Source: CAYLUN01 sp964386865 | GTDB taxonomy: Bacteria > Verrucomicrobiota > Kiritimatiellia > RFP12 > UBA1067 | Length of the DNA stretch: 32,395 nucleotides | Assembly: GCA_964386865.1 (NCBI GenBank) | Contig: CAYLUN010000065.1 | Location: 1 to 32,395, forward strand | Reading direction: 5' to 3' | Part shown: piece after piece, positions 23,791 through 31,057 of the stretch | How the letters are laid out: the number at the start of each line of letters is the position of its first letter | Position numbering within the stretch: position 1 is the first letter of the stretch | The notes under the pieces: generated by a model | What the model saw: the letters and a program-made list of their open reading frames with translations, nothing else | Told to the model about the DNA's origin: nothing | The model's database searches: none | Position numbers and translations under genes: made by a program

Positions 23791-25938
23791 ATGAAAAAAA
23801 CCGTTGCCCTTTTAGCCCTTTTCGCTGCTGCAGCGTCACACGCCGGGGAGTGCTTCGTTTCGCCTGCGGGCGACGACGCCAACCCCGGCACCCGGCGGCA
23901 GCCGTTCGCGACGCTCGTCCGGGCGCGCGACGCGATCCGCGCGGCCAAGCAGGCGGGAGACACTGCCGCCTGGACCGTGCGCGTGAAGCAGGGCGTCTAC
24001 CTCCTCGGCGCGCCGCTGGTCTTCGAGCCGCGCGACTCGGGCACGGCCGAAGCCCCCGTCGCCTTCATCGGCGAGGGCGCTGACACGCGCCTCGCCGGCG
24101 GCCGCCCCGTCACCGGCTGGCGCGAGACGCCCGAGGGGTACTGGGCCGCGCCGCTGCCCCGCTGCGCGGACGGCAGCCCCGCCTACTTCGAAAGCCTGTA
24201 CGTCAACGGGCGCCGCGCCGTCCGCGCCCGCCACCCCAACGCCGGTTTCTTCAGCCCGCAGGCGCTGAAGCAGACCATCCTCACCACCCAGAATCCGCGC
24301 GCGGACTACGCCGAGGCGCGCCTCTCCGGCCGCCCCGGCGACCTGGCCCCTCTCGGCGCGACGCCCAAAGAGGAGCTCCGTTTCGCGCACGTCGTGGTTC
24401 ACCACAACTGGGACACCACGCGGCGCATGCTCCTCGGCTTCGACGCGGCGACGGACACGCTGCTCACGCAAGGCGCTAAGTGGAAGCCCTGGAACCCGTG
24501 GCGAACCAACTCGCTCTACTACGTGGAGAACGTGCGCGCCGCCTTCGACGCCCCGGGCGAGTGGCTCTACGACGGCTGCCGCGGGCAGCTCCTCTACCGC
24601 CCGCGCAAAGGTGAGCGGGTGACTCGCGCGGAGGTTTTCGCCCCTGTGCCCGGCCTCGTCACGCTGATCGCCTTCAAAGGCAGTCCCGAAAGCACAAACT
24701 TCGTGCGCCACATCACCTTCGAAAAGCTGGCCCTGCTCTACACCGACTCGCCGCGCCGGGCCGACCAGCTCGACAAGGCCTTCATCTCCCCCGCCGTCTT
24801 GGGCGACGTGAACAAGCCCGGGCCCACGCAGTTCGAACCCATGCAGGCGGCCGCGCGCACCGAGGCCGCCGTCATGGCCGACGGCGCCCACCACGTCGTT
24901 TTCCGCAACTGCGAGGTTGCCCACACCGGCGAATACGGCATCTGGTTCCGCGCGGGCTGCGTCAGCAACCGGATCGAGCGCTGCGCCCTGACCGACCTCG
25001 GGGCGGGAGGCATCCGGATCGGCGACCCGGGCGGCAAGGGGGCGAGCGCGAGTAGCAACAGCGTCGTCACGGCGCTCACCGCGTTCAGCACCGGCTTCAA
25101 CACCGTGGACAACTGCATCATCACGGGCGGGGGGCGCTTCCACGCCAGCGCCACGGCGGTCTGGGTCGGCCACAGCGCCGACAACCGGATCACGCACAAT
25201 GAGATCAGCGACCACTTCTACACCGGCGTCTCCGTCGGCTGGGTCTGGGGCTACACAGGCAGTGTCGCGCAGCGGAACCTGATCGCCTTCAACCGCATCC
25301 ACCAGATCGGACAAGGGGCGCTGGGCGACATGGGCGGCGTCTACACCCTCGGCACCTCGTTCGGGACGCGCGTGTGCAACAACGTGATTTTCGACGTGGA
25401 CTCCTACACCTACGGAGGCTGGGGGCTTTACCCCGACGAGGGCTCCGAAGGCATCGTCTTTGAGAACAACGTGGTCTACAACACGAAGGACAGCTCGTTC
25501 CACCAGCACTACGGGCGGGACAACGTCGTCCGCAACAACATCCTCGCGTGCAGCAGAGAGTGCCAAGTGGCCTTTACCCGCATCGAGCCGCACCGCTCGG
25601 CCACCGTCGAGCACAACATCATTTACTGGGAGAGCGGGCCCACGTTCAGCGCGCGCTACAAGGGCTCCGACAAAGCCCAGGTGGACTGGCGCCGGAACCT
25701 CTGGTGGCGGTCCGACAAGCCGGCCGACTTCAACGGCAAGACCTTTGCAGAGTGGCAGGCTTTGGGCCGCGATGTCCAAGGCCTCGTCGCCGACCCGCTC
25801 TTCAAGAACCCCGCGAAGCGCGATTTCCGCCTGCCGCGCAGCTCTCCCGCACGAGCGCTCGGCTTCGAGCCTTTCGACTTCTCTCAGGCCGGCGTCTACG
25901 GCGACCGTTCCTGGCGACGGCGCGCGAACGGCAGCTAG
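23791..25938 (+). CDS. Exported right-handed beta-helix protein, GH141-like
   Basis: The 715-residue protein has a signal peptide (MKKTVALLALFAAAASHAG) and then the sequence type FVSPAGDDANPGTRRQPFATL, VRVKQGVYLLGAPLVFEPRDSGT, ITGW-like VTGWRETPEG, and a long series of parallel beta-helix turns (about 350-620; NRIERCALTDLG, NRITHNEISDHFYTG, NNVIFDVDSYTYGGWGLYPDEGSEG). This arrangement fits GH141, whose described activities include alpha-L-fucosidase on rhamnogalacturonan II and xylanase. Assignment is by overall pattern. I chose the ATG at 23791 because the signal peptide starts there. No strong ribosome-binding site is present, so translation is probably coupled to kduI. It could instead be a polysaccharide lyase of beta-helix type. 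Confidence 0.85.
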   Translation: MKKTVALLALFAAAASHAGECFVSPAGDDANPGTRRQPFATLVRARDAIRAAKQAGDTAAWTVRVKQGVYLLGAPLVFEPRDSGTAEAPVAFIGEGADTRLAGGRPVTGWRETPEGYWAAPLPRCADGSPAYFESLYVNGRRAVRARHPNAGFFSPQALKQTILTTQNPRADYAEARLSGRPGDLAPLGATPKEELRFAHVVVHHNWDTTRRMLLGFDAATDTLLTQGAKWKPWNPWRTNSLYYVENVRAAFDAPGEWLYDGCRGQLLYRPRKGERVTRAEVFAPVPGLVTLIAFKGSPESTNFVRHITFEKLALLYTDSPRRADQLDKAFISPAVLGDVNKPGPTQFEPMQAAARTEAAVMADGAHHVVFRNCEVAHTGEYGIWFRAGCVSNRIERCALTDLGAGGIRIGDPGGKGASASSNSVVTALTAFSTGFNTVDNCIITGGGRFHASATAVWVGHSADNRITHNEISDHFYTGVSVGWVWGYTGSVAQRNLIAFNRIHQIGQGALGDMGGVYTLGTSFGTRVCNNVIFDVDSYTYGGWGLYPDEGSEGIVFENNVVYNTKDSSFHQHYGRDNVVRNNILACSRECQVAFTRIEPHRSATVEHNIIYWESGPTFSARYKGSDKAQVDWRRNLWWRSDKPADFNGKTFAEWQALGRDVQGLVADPLFKNPAKRDFRLPRSSPARALGFEPFDFSQAGVYGDRSWRRRANGS

Positions 25939-25979
25939 CGGACGACGCATTCTCTCGCATGACACAGTAGGGAGCACGT

Positions 25980-28900
25980 ATGGGTTTCTTCAAACGGCAT
26001 TTCTTTCCGACGCCCTGGCATCTGATCCGGTTCTTTACCCCGTTCGCCGCCATCGTGCCCTTTGCGGTCTACTACCTGACCGTGTTCACGCACGTCTACC
26101 CGGGCATCTCGGCGTTTCTGACCGCGGCCGCAGCCGAGTTGTGCGAGCCTGACGACCTCGCAAACCCCATCTTCATGTTGGCCGCGCGAGCCGTGGCGGA
26201 TCTCCCCTACGCCACGCTGCCGGTGCGCCTGAACCTCTTCTGCGCGGGCTGCGGCGCGCTGGCTGTGTCGCTTTTCTACCTGTTCGTGGCCCGGCTTGTG
26301 TTCGTTTGCGCGTGCGAGGATCCGGGGGGCGCCATGGCCGCGCTGCCGCCGCGGCCGCGCGACAGCGTCGACGACACGAGCAGCAAGGAAGAGTCCAGCT
26401 TCGCCCTCAACTCGGACGGCTCGGTGTCCATCCCCCTTTCAGTGCTGGCCCACAACTGGCGTGTCGCGCACGCCGCCGTGCTCGGCGGCCTGGGAGCGGC
26501 CGTCACGCTCGCCTTCTGCGCGCCGTTCTGGCTCGCGTCCACCCGCCTTTACCCGTACACCTTCGACCTGGCGCTCTTTTTCCTGATCCTCAACCTGCTT
26601 TTCTCGTACGACCAGCGCGAGCGCCTGTTCTCGCTTTTTCTGGGCGTGTTCCTGCTCGCCGCGTGCTGCCTGGAGTCCCCGCTCTTCTTCCTGCTCCTGC
26701 CCGCGGGCGGGCTGTACCTGCTGCGCGCGCTGATCCTCAACGAGCAGGCGACGACCTACCGGGTGCTGGGCCTCCTTCTCGTCGGCCTGGCCGGCACCGT
26801 CGTGGCCACCGCGATCCTCTGGGACGCCGCCACCCAATGCGCGTCCATCGGCGCGCTCGGACCGCGCGCGCTCCTGAGCGGACTGCAGGCGACCTTTCTG
26901 CGCGAGCTGCTCCAGTGGATACCGCGCTCGGGCTGGAGCCTCATTTTCATGCAGCTGCTCTTTCCGTCCGCAATCGCGCTGTTCGTCTTCTCGAGCGCGT
27001 TCCGCAAGCGCACGCCGGTGCTCTTCCTGCTGCAGCTGGTCTTGGCGGCGTGCCTGGTGCCGAGCCTGCTGAATCTGCCGGTCTCGCCGTGGGGCATCGC
27101 GCGTCTGACCTCTAAGATACCCGTTTTTAGCTATGTGGCCATCGCGCTTTTCGCCGGCCTCATGATCGCCGTCTGGCACTTGATGCGCGAGATGTTCCAG
27201 GAGAAGGTCGACGACGACCTCGACTTCTATGAGTACCGCGACAACCCGCTCGTGTGCCGCGCGGGGGCGCTCCTCTGCTGGCCGCTGCTGCTGCTCGCGT
27301 GCATCGTGCCGATCCGCAGCTTTCAGGACGTCAACCCGCGCGAGGGAACGTTCGCCGACGCCGTGGCCGACACGATCTACGGCGAGCTGGGGACGCGCGA
27401 CTGGATCGCCAACTGCCACCTGCTGCAGTACCACCTCATGATCCGGGCGCACCGGGACGGGCGCACGCTGCGCTTCATCGAGACCGAGCACATCTCCGAG
27501 TCCTATGACGCCGCCTTGCTTTCGGATCACATCCTGCAGGACAGCGCCTTCCAGCAGCACCGGTATCGGCTGCTGAACGCGGCCGACCTCTCGCCGGCCT
27601 CGTTCCTCCGCGAATGGCTCCAGCAGGACACCAACGCCTACCGGCGCGTCGTGTCTTTCCGCGCCCCCGACATCTGGCGAGAGAACGGCTACAACGCCTT
27701 GCCCACCGGCCTCTTCCTGAGCGGGCTGCCCAAGGGCGCCCCGGTCGACACCGACGCGCTTCTGGCCCGCCACAGACAGTTCGTCGAGACGCTCCGCCCG
27801 CACCTCTTCCCCGGGGCGGAAGACGCCATCATCCTGTTCGCCAACTACCGGGTCGCCTTGCGCCGCCAGCTGGCCTTCTTGGCGAACGAGCTGGGCGTCC
27901 TGCTCGTCGCGAACCAGCGCGTGGCCGAGGCGGCCGAGCTGTTCAGGGAGTCTGACGCGCTCGCGCCAGACAACCTGAGCCTGCTCCTGAACCGCTATCA
28001 CTTGACGGCCAACTTAAATGCGCAGGCCGACGCGTCCGGCGATCTCGAAACCCGCCTGCGCGCCGTCGCCCAGCGCCGCAACACCTTTTCCCTGACCCCG
28101 GCGGCCCTGCAAGCCGACAGCGGCACCCTGATCAACCCCGACACGCTCGAGTACGTGCGCAAGAACTTCTGGAATAAGCAGACGACGTTCCGCCATCTCG
28201 CGGTCTCGGCCCAGGCCATCCGCGACCCGCTGACCGCCCTGCGCGACAAGAAGCGAGAGCTCTACCAGTCGATCACCAAGAACATCGACACCTACGCCTT
28301 CGATGATGCGGAGCGCCAGCTCAACCTGCTGCTCGACCTCGACGAGAAGGACCGCTTCGCGCTCATCCACAAGGCGCTCATCGCCATCGAGCGGCGCAAC
28401 CTGCCGGAGGCTGGCCTCTGGATGGACCTTGCCAAAGAAAATGGCGTCCAGACGTCCGAGCTCGTCTGGCACGAGGCCGCGACGCTGATTCTGAACAACG
28501 ACCTGCCCGGAGCCCGGAGCCTGCTGAACAGCGCGCTTCCGTCCACGCCGTCTGACATCCGGCTCTGGGGCCTCCTGGCCGACATCCTTCTGCGCTCGGG
28601 CGAATACAGCGAGCTTGAGAACCGCGTCTACCCGGCCATGCGCAGCGCGGCCAGCAAGAAGGAGCACTACTTGCTCTACGCCTTGAGGGGCCACATCTAT
28701 GCGCACAACGGCCCGCGCGAATACACCTCGGCCCGCGCGGCCTTCCTCCGCGCGCTAGCCCTGAACAAGAACCTCGCCGCCATCTACGAGGAGGTGCTCC
28801 GGCTCGACGACGCGCTCGATGTGCCGGCCTTCAGCGAGCAGGACGCCAAGTCCGTCCTCCGGCAGAATCCAGAGCACGCCTTTGCCAACTACCTGCTGGG

Positions 28901-29348
28901 AACCGTCCGCCTGCACCGCGGCGAGCTCGAAAAGGCCGAGGACCTGTTCAACCGCAGCCTGGAAAAGGAGAAGAACGCGCCCGCCCTTGCCGGACTCGGC
29001 GCCGTCCGCCTCGCCAAGGGCGACAGCGAAGCGGCCGAGCGGCTTTCCAGGCAGGCCATCGAGCTGGACAAGTCCCGCCTCTTCGCCTGGCACACGCTGG
29101 CGAAAACGCTGCTGGCGACAAACCGCCTCGACGAAGCCTCTCGCACGCTCGACGTGGTGATCGCCAAGCTGCCGGAGGACCTCAACGTCCGGCTCACCCT
29201 CATCCGCCTGCGCATGAAGCAGAAAAAGCTGGAGGAGGCCGCGCTGCTCGTAACCGAGCTGCTTGAGAACGAAGACCTCCTCCCGCTACCCATCGCGCGG
29301 CAGCTTCGGCCGCTCGCCACCCAATTGTCCGCCGAACTGGCCCAGTAG
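25980..29348 (+). CDS. Large membrane protein with C-terminal TPR repeats (GT-C/DUF2723-like), paralogue 2
   Basis: The 1122-residue protein is homologous over its full length to the product of 9822-13091. The membrane half (about residues 15-450) has the matching first loop HVYPGISAFLTAAAA...NPIFMLAARAV...RLNLFCAGCG; here the His of HPLF is Asn, and the acidic residue of classical DUF2723 after YPG is again absent. The soluble half has shared APDIWRENGYNALPTGL and NELGVLL motifs and TPR-like pairs to the end (FLRALALNKNLAAIYEEV, LSRQAIELDKSRLFAWHTLA). A likely role is a sugar transferase or polymer-linked membrane scaffold, by analogy only. GGAG lies 5 bases before the ATG. The acyltransferase gene starts 10 bases after the stop. 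Confidence 0.88.
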   Translation: MGFFKRHFFPTPWHLIRFFTPFAAIVPFAVYYLTVFTHVYPGISAFLTAAAAELCEPDDLANPIFMLAARAVADLPYATLPVRLNLFCAGCGALAVSLFYLFVARLVFVCACEDPGGAMAALPPRPRDSVDDTSSKEESSFALNSDGSVSIPLSVLAHNWRVAHAAVLGGLGAAVTLAFCAPFWLASTRLYPYTFDLALFFLILNLLFSYDQRERLFSLFLGVFLLAACCLESPLFFLLLPAGGLYLLRALILNEQATTYRVLGLLLVGLAGTVVATAILWDAATQCASIGALGPRALLSGLQATFLRELLQWIPRSGWSLIFMQLLFPSAIALFVFSSAFRKRTPVLFLLQLVLAACLVPSLLNLPVSPWGIARLTSKIPVFSYVAIALFAGLMIAVWHLMREMFQEKVDDDLDFYEYRDNPLVCRAGALLCWPLLLLACIVPIRSFQDVNPREGTFADAVADTIYGELGTRDWIANCHLLQYHLMIRAHRDGRTLRFIETEHISESYDAALLSDHILQDSAFQQHRYRLLNAADLSPASFLREWLQQDTNAYRRVVSFRAPDIWRENGYNALPTGLFLSGLPKGAPVDTDALLARHRQFVETLRPHLFPGAEDAIILFANYRVALRRQLAFLANELGVLLVANQRVAEAAELFRESDALAPDNLSLLLNRYHLTANLNAQADASGDLETRLRAVAQRRNTFSLTPAALQADSGTLINPDTLEYVRKNFWNKQTTFRHLAVSAQAIRDPLTALRDKKRELYQSITKNIDTYAFDDAERQLNLLLDLDEKDRFALIHKALIAIERRNLPEAGLWMDLAKENGVQTSELVWHEAATLILNNDLPGARSLLNSALPSTPSDIRLWGLLADILLRSGEYSELENRVYPAMRSAASKKEHYLLYALRGHIYAHNGPREYTSARAAFLRALALNKNLAAIYEEVLRLDDALDVPAFSEQDAKSVLRQNPEHAFANYLLGTVRLHRGELEKAEDLFNRSLEKEKNAPALAGLGAVRLAKGDSEAAERLSRQAIELDKSRLFAWHTLAKTLLATNRLDEASRTLDVVIAKLPEDLNVRLTLIRLRMKQKKLEEAALLVTELLENEDLLPLPIARQLRPLATQLSAELAQ

Positions 29349-29358
29349 CCCCTCCGCC

Positions 29359-30258
29359 ATGACTCCTCTGCGCACCGCATTTGCCTACATCGAATACCTC
29401 GGCATCCGCTTGGCCGGCTTGCTTTACGCGCTGGTCCCCTCGCGCTGCGCCTACCAGCTGGGCGCCTCGCTCACAGGCGCCCTCTACCCGCTCTTCCGCG
29501 CCCGGCGCCGGGTCGCCATCGATAACATCCTGAAGGCCCGCATCACCGACGACCCTCGCGAGGCAGACCGCATCGCCCGCGCGGCCTTTGGCCACCTGGC
29601 CGGACACATTTGCGAAGCCCTCAAAGTGGGCTCCGTCATCGGCCCGAACAACTGGCGCGACCACATCACGTTCGACGGCCCCGAGGAGTCTTGGCAGCTG
29701 CTGATGGAGTCGCCCGACGTGCCGATCATGATCCTCACCGGACACCACGGCTCATGGGAAGTCGCCGTCTCCATCATCTCCTTCACGCGCCCCATGATCG
29801 CCGTCGCACGCAAGATGAACAACCCCTTCGTCGAGAGATTCTTGAAAGCGCACCACTTCCGGGGCCAGATCACGATCGTGCCGAAGAAGCTCGGCTTCTC
29901 GGCCGGCGTCCTGCGACTGTGGCGCGAGCAAAAAGCCGCGATGACGCTCGTCATGGACCAGCACGCGGGGCCTAAGCACGGCGTGGTCGTCGATTTCATG
30001 GGCCGCCCAGCCAGCACGCACACGTCGCCCGCCCGCTTGCACCTGAAGACCGGCGCGCCCATCCTGGCCGGCTCGTTCGTGCGCGTAGGCGCTTTTCAAT
30101 ATAAGATGGTCACGGGCTCGCCGATCCGCTTCACCCCGACCGGAGACCGGGACAAAGACACAGCCGACCTCCTCGCCGAAATCAACCGTCGCCTCGAAGA
30201 TGCAATTCGCCAGTACCCCGAACAGTACCTCTGGGCCCACAAACGGTGGCGGGTGTAA
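29359..30258 (+). CDS. Lysophospholipid/lipid A acyltransferase, LpxL/LpxM family
   Basis: Members of this family add a second acyl chain to lipid A or related lipids at the inner membrane. The 299-residue protein has a hydrophobic N-terminus (about 10-45), the catalytic motif HX4E as HHGSWE (H129, E134), a TLVMDQHAGPKHGVVVDFMGR segment that fits the family DQ...G..V.FFG pattern, and PEQYLWAHKRWR at the C-terminus, which is the typical ending. I chose the ATG at 29359, just after the previous stop; an upstream in-frame ATG at 29263 lies inside the preceding gene. It suggests a Gram-negative outer membrane. The small RNA on the other strand ends on its stop codon. Confidence 0.93.
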   Translation: MTPLRTAFAYIEYLGIRLAGLLYALVPSRCAYQLGASLTGALYPLFRARRRVAIDNILKARITDDPREADRIARAAFGHLAGHICEALKVGSVIGPNNWRDHITFDGPEESWQLLMESPDVPIMILTGHHGSWEVAVSIISFTRPMIAVARKMNNPFVERFLKAHHFRGQITIVPKKLGFSAGVLRLWREQKAAMTLVMDQHAGPKHGVVVDFMGRPASTHTSPARLHLKTGAPILAGSFVRVGAFQYKMVTGSPIRFTPTGDRDKDTADLLAEINRRLEDAIRQYPEQYLWAHKRWRV

Positions 30259-30297
30259 AAAAGAACGGCGGATAAAAGCTTTCGCCTTTACCCGCCG
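30257..30297 (-). terminator. Intrinsic terminator of the minus-strand small RNA
   Basis: On the minus strand CGGCGG (30297-30292) begins a 14-position stem with two A-C mismatches that closes on a GAAA tetraloop (GCGAAAGC), followed by TTCTTTTTT (30265-30257). It lies right after the convergent acyltransferase coding end, so the T-run covers that stop codon. On the plus strand there is no T-run, so the direction is clear. Confidence 0.85.
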
Positions 30298-30414
30298 CCA
30301 GGGAGGACATATATATTTGATGCAGCCGTACAGGGGGGAACCTGTATCCGCGCTCACGGGGGAGGTGGCGCGGTAGACTGCACTGTTCGGCAACCTGGGG
30401 GAGGTTGCTTGAAC
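30257..30414 (-). ncRNA. Small RNA with three C-rich hairpin loops
   Basis: A transcript of about 158 bases is bounded by a TTGACA promoter and an intrinsic terminator. Hairpin 1 (30385-30414): GCAACCT/AGGTTGC with loop CCCCC, extended by GTTC/GAAC. Hairpin 2 (30348-30373): CCGCGC-CAC paired with GTG-A-GCGCGG, loop CUCCCCC. Hairpin 3 (30329-30346): TACAGG/CCTGTA, loop UUCCCC. TGCAGUC (30382-30376) pairs with GGCUGCA (30327-30321) and encloses hairpins 2 and 3 in a three-way junction. An AU-rich linker carries a fourth motif, UCCUCCC, before the terminator. The C-rich loops are complementary to G-rich Shine-Dalgarno sites, as in C-rich-loop sRNAs such as cuckoo RNAs or RsaE, but this fold is not one I know. 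Predicted from sequence; no expression evidence. Confidence 0.75.
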
Positions 30415-30420
30415 GGGTGT

Positions 30421-30450
30421 ATATTACGATAAGCACCTACGGTTTGTCAA
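30421..30450 (-). promoter_or_regulatory. Promoter of the small RNA
   Basis: On the minus strand a perfect TTGACA (30445-30450) is followed after 18 bases by TAATAT (30421-30426, 4 of 6). The expected start, 6-7 bases further, falls at about 30414, exactly the first base of hairpin 1. Confidence 0.65.
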
Positions 30451-30481
30451 TGGGGGTTGAAAGAAAAAAATAGAAATGGTC

Positions 30482-30505
30482 AAAAAGCCAATAAATGCTG
30501 GCTTT
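30482..30505 (-). terminator. Weak terminator-like hairpin upstream of the small RNA
   Basis: AAAGCCA (30484-30490) and TGGCTTT (30499-30505) form a 7-base-pair stem with an 8-base loop; on the minus strand it runs into TTTTTG. It would protect the small RNA promoter from read-through or end another short minus-strand transcript. Apart from this, 30451-30610 shows nothing recognisable. Confidence 0.35.
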
Positions 30506-30610
30506 CTGTCGCCCAAACGCCCGTCCCTAGCAAAATGAGCCTGCAACGGCGCCCTGCATACAGTTGTACCGACAATTATCGCGCACAAAGCCGTTTTCCA
30601 CCGTATTCAC

Positions 30611-30639
30611 TTGACGCTAACCCGGCGATTGCCGATAAT
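30611..30639 (+). promoter_or_regulatory. Sigma70-like promoter for the CBM48-like gene
   Basis: TTGACG (30611-30616), exactly 17 bases, then GATAAT (30634-30639), 5 of 6 matches in each box. The transcript would start near 30646 with a leader of about 29 bases that contains AAGGAG. Confidence 0.75.
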
Positions 30640-30674
30640 ACGGCGGCTTCAACGAGAAACAAGGAGTATTACGC

Positions 30675-31037
30675 ATGAAAATCAAAGCTAAAGAGACTGT
30701 TAAGAAGGCCGTGGCCGCCCCCGCCGTAATCAAGACGAGCACACTGAAGCCGGTTGTGAAAAAGATGGCCCCCAAGACCCAACGCGTCACGTTTAGCGTC
30801 CGCGCCGAACCCGGAAGTAAGGTTTACCTCGCCGGCAGCTTCAACAACTGGGATCCGACCGTCAAGGAAATGTCCGACAAGAAGGGCGAGGGCATCTTCA
30901 CCGCGACGCTCATCCTGCCGGCTGGCGCCCACCAGTACAAGTTCGTGATCGACGGCACGTGGTGCGCCGACCCCGAGTGCGCCGACTGGGTTCAGAACGA
31001 CCACGGCACGCTGAACAGCGTCAAGCACGTCAGTTAA
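30675..31037 (+). CDS. Small glycogen-binding (CBM48/AMPK-like) protein with a Lys/Ala-rich N-terminus
   Basis: The 120-residue protein has two parts. Residues 1-35 are a basic low-complexity tail rich in Lys, Ala, Val and Thr. Residues about 36-118 are a single CBM48/AMPK-type carbohydrate-binding domain: VYLAGSFNNWDP, LPAGAHQYKFVIDGTWCADP, with the aromatic residues that normally contact alpha-glucan. There is no catalytic domain and no signal peptide, so it probably binds cytosolic glycogen or serves as an adaptor. AAGGAG lies 8 bases before the ATG and a good promoter precedes it. pdxA starts 20 bases after the stop and may be co-transcribed. The basic tail could bind nucleic acid or a partner; this is speculative. 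Confidence 0.9.
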   Translation: MKIKAKETVKKAVAAPAVIKTSTLKPVVKKMAPKTQRVTFSVRAEPGSKVYLAGSFNNWDPTVKEMSDKKGEGIFTATLILPAGAHQYKFVIDGTWCADPECADWVQNDHGTLNSVKHVS

Positions 31038-31057
31038 CCCAAAAGCCAGGAGCGGCT

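Noticed and set aside
23836..25977. 713-codon minus-strand frame opposite the GH141-like gene
   Set aside because: It has no signal peptide, ribosome-binding site or family pattern; the plus-strand frame has all of these.
26439..28001. 520-codon minus-strand frame opposite the second membrane/TPR gene
   Set aside because: It is Gln/Glu/Arg-rich and mirrors hydrophobic codons of the real gene.
30257..30414. 6S RNA or a riboswitch as identity of the small RNA
   Set aside because: There is no long rod with a central open bubble as in 6S RNA, and no gene follows on the minus strand for a riboswitch to control.
30182..30436. 84-codon minus-strand frame across the small RNA region
   Set aside because: The nested hairpins, promoter and terminator explain the sequence better; the frame has no ribosome-binding site and overlaps the acyltransferase end.
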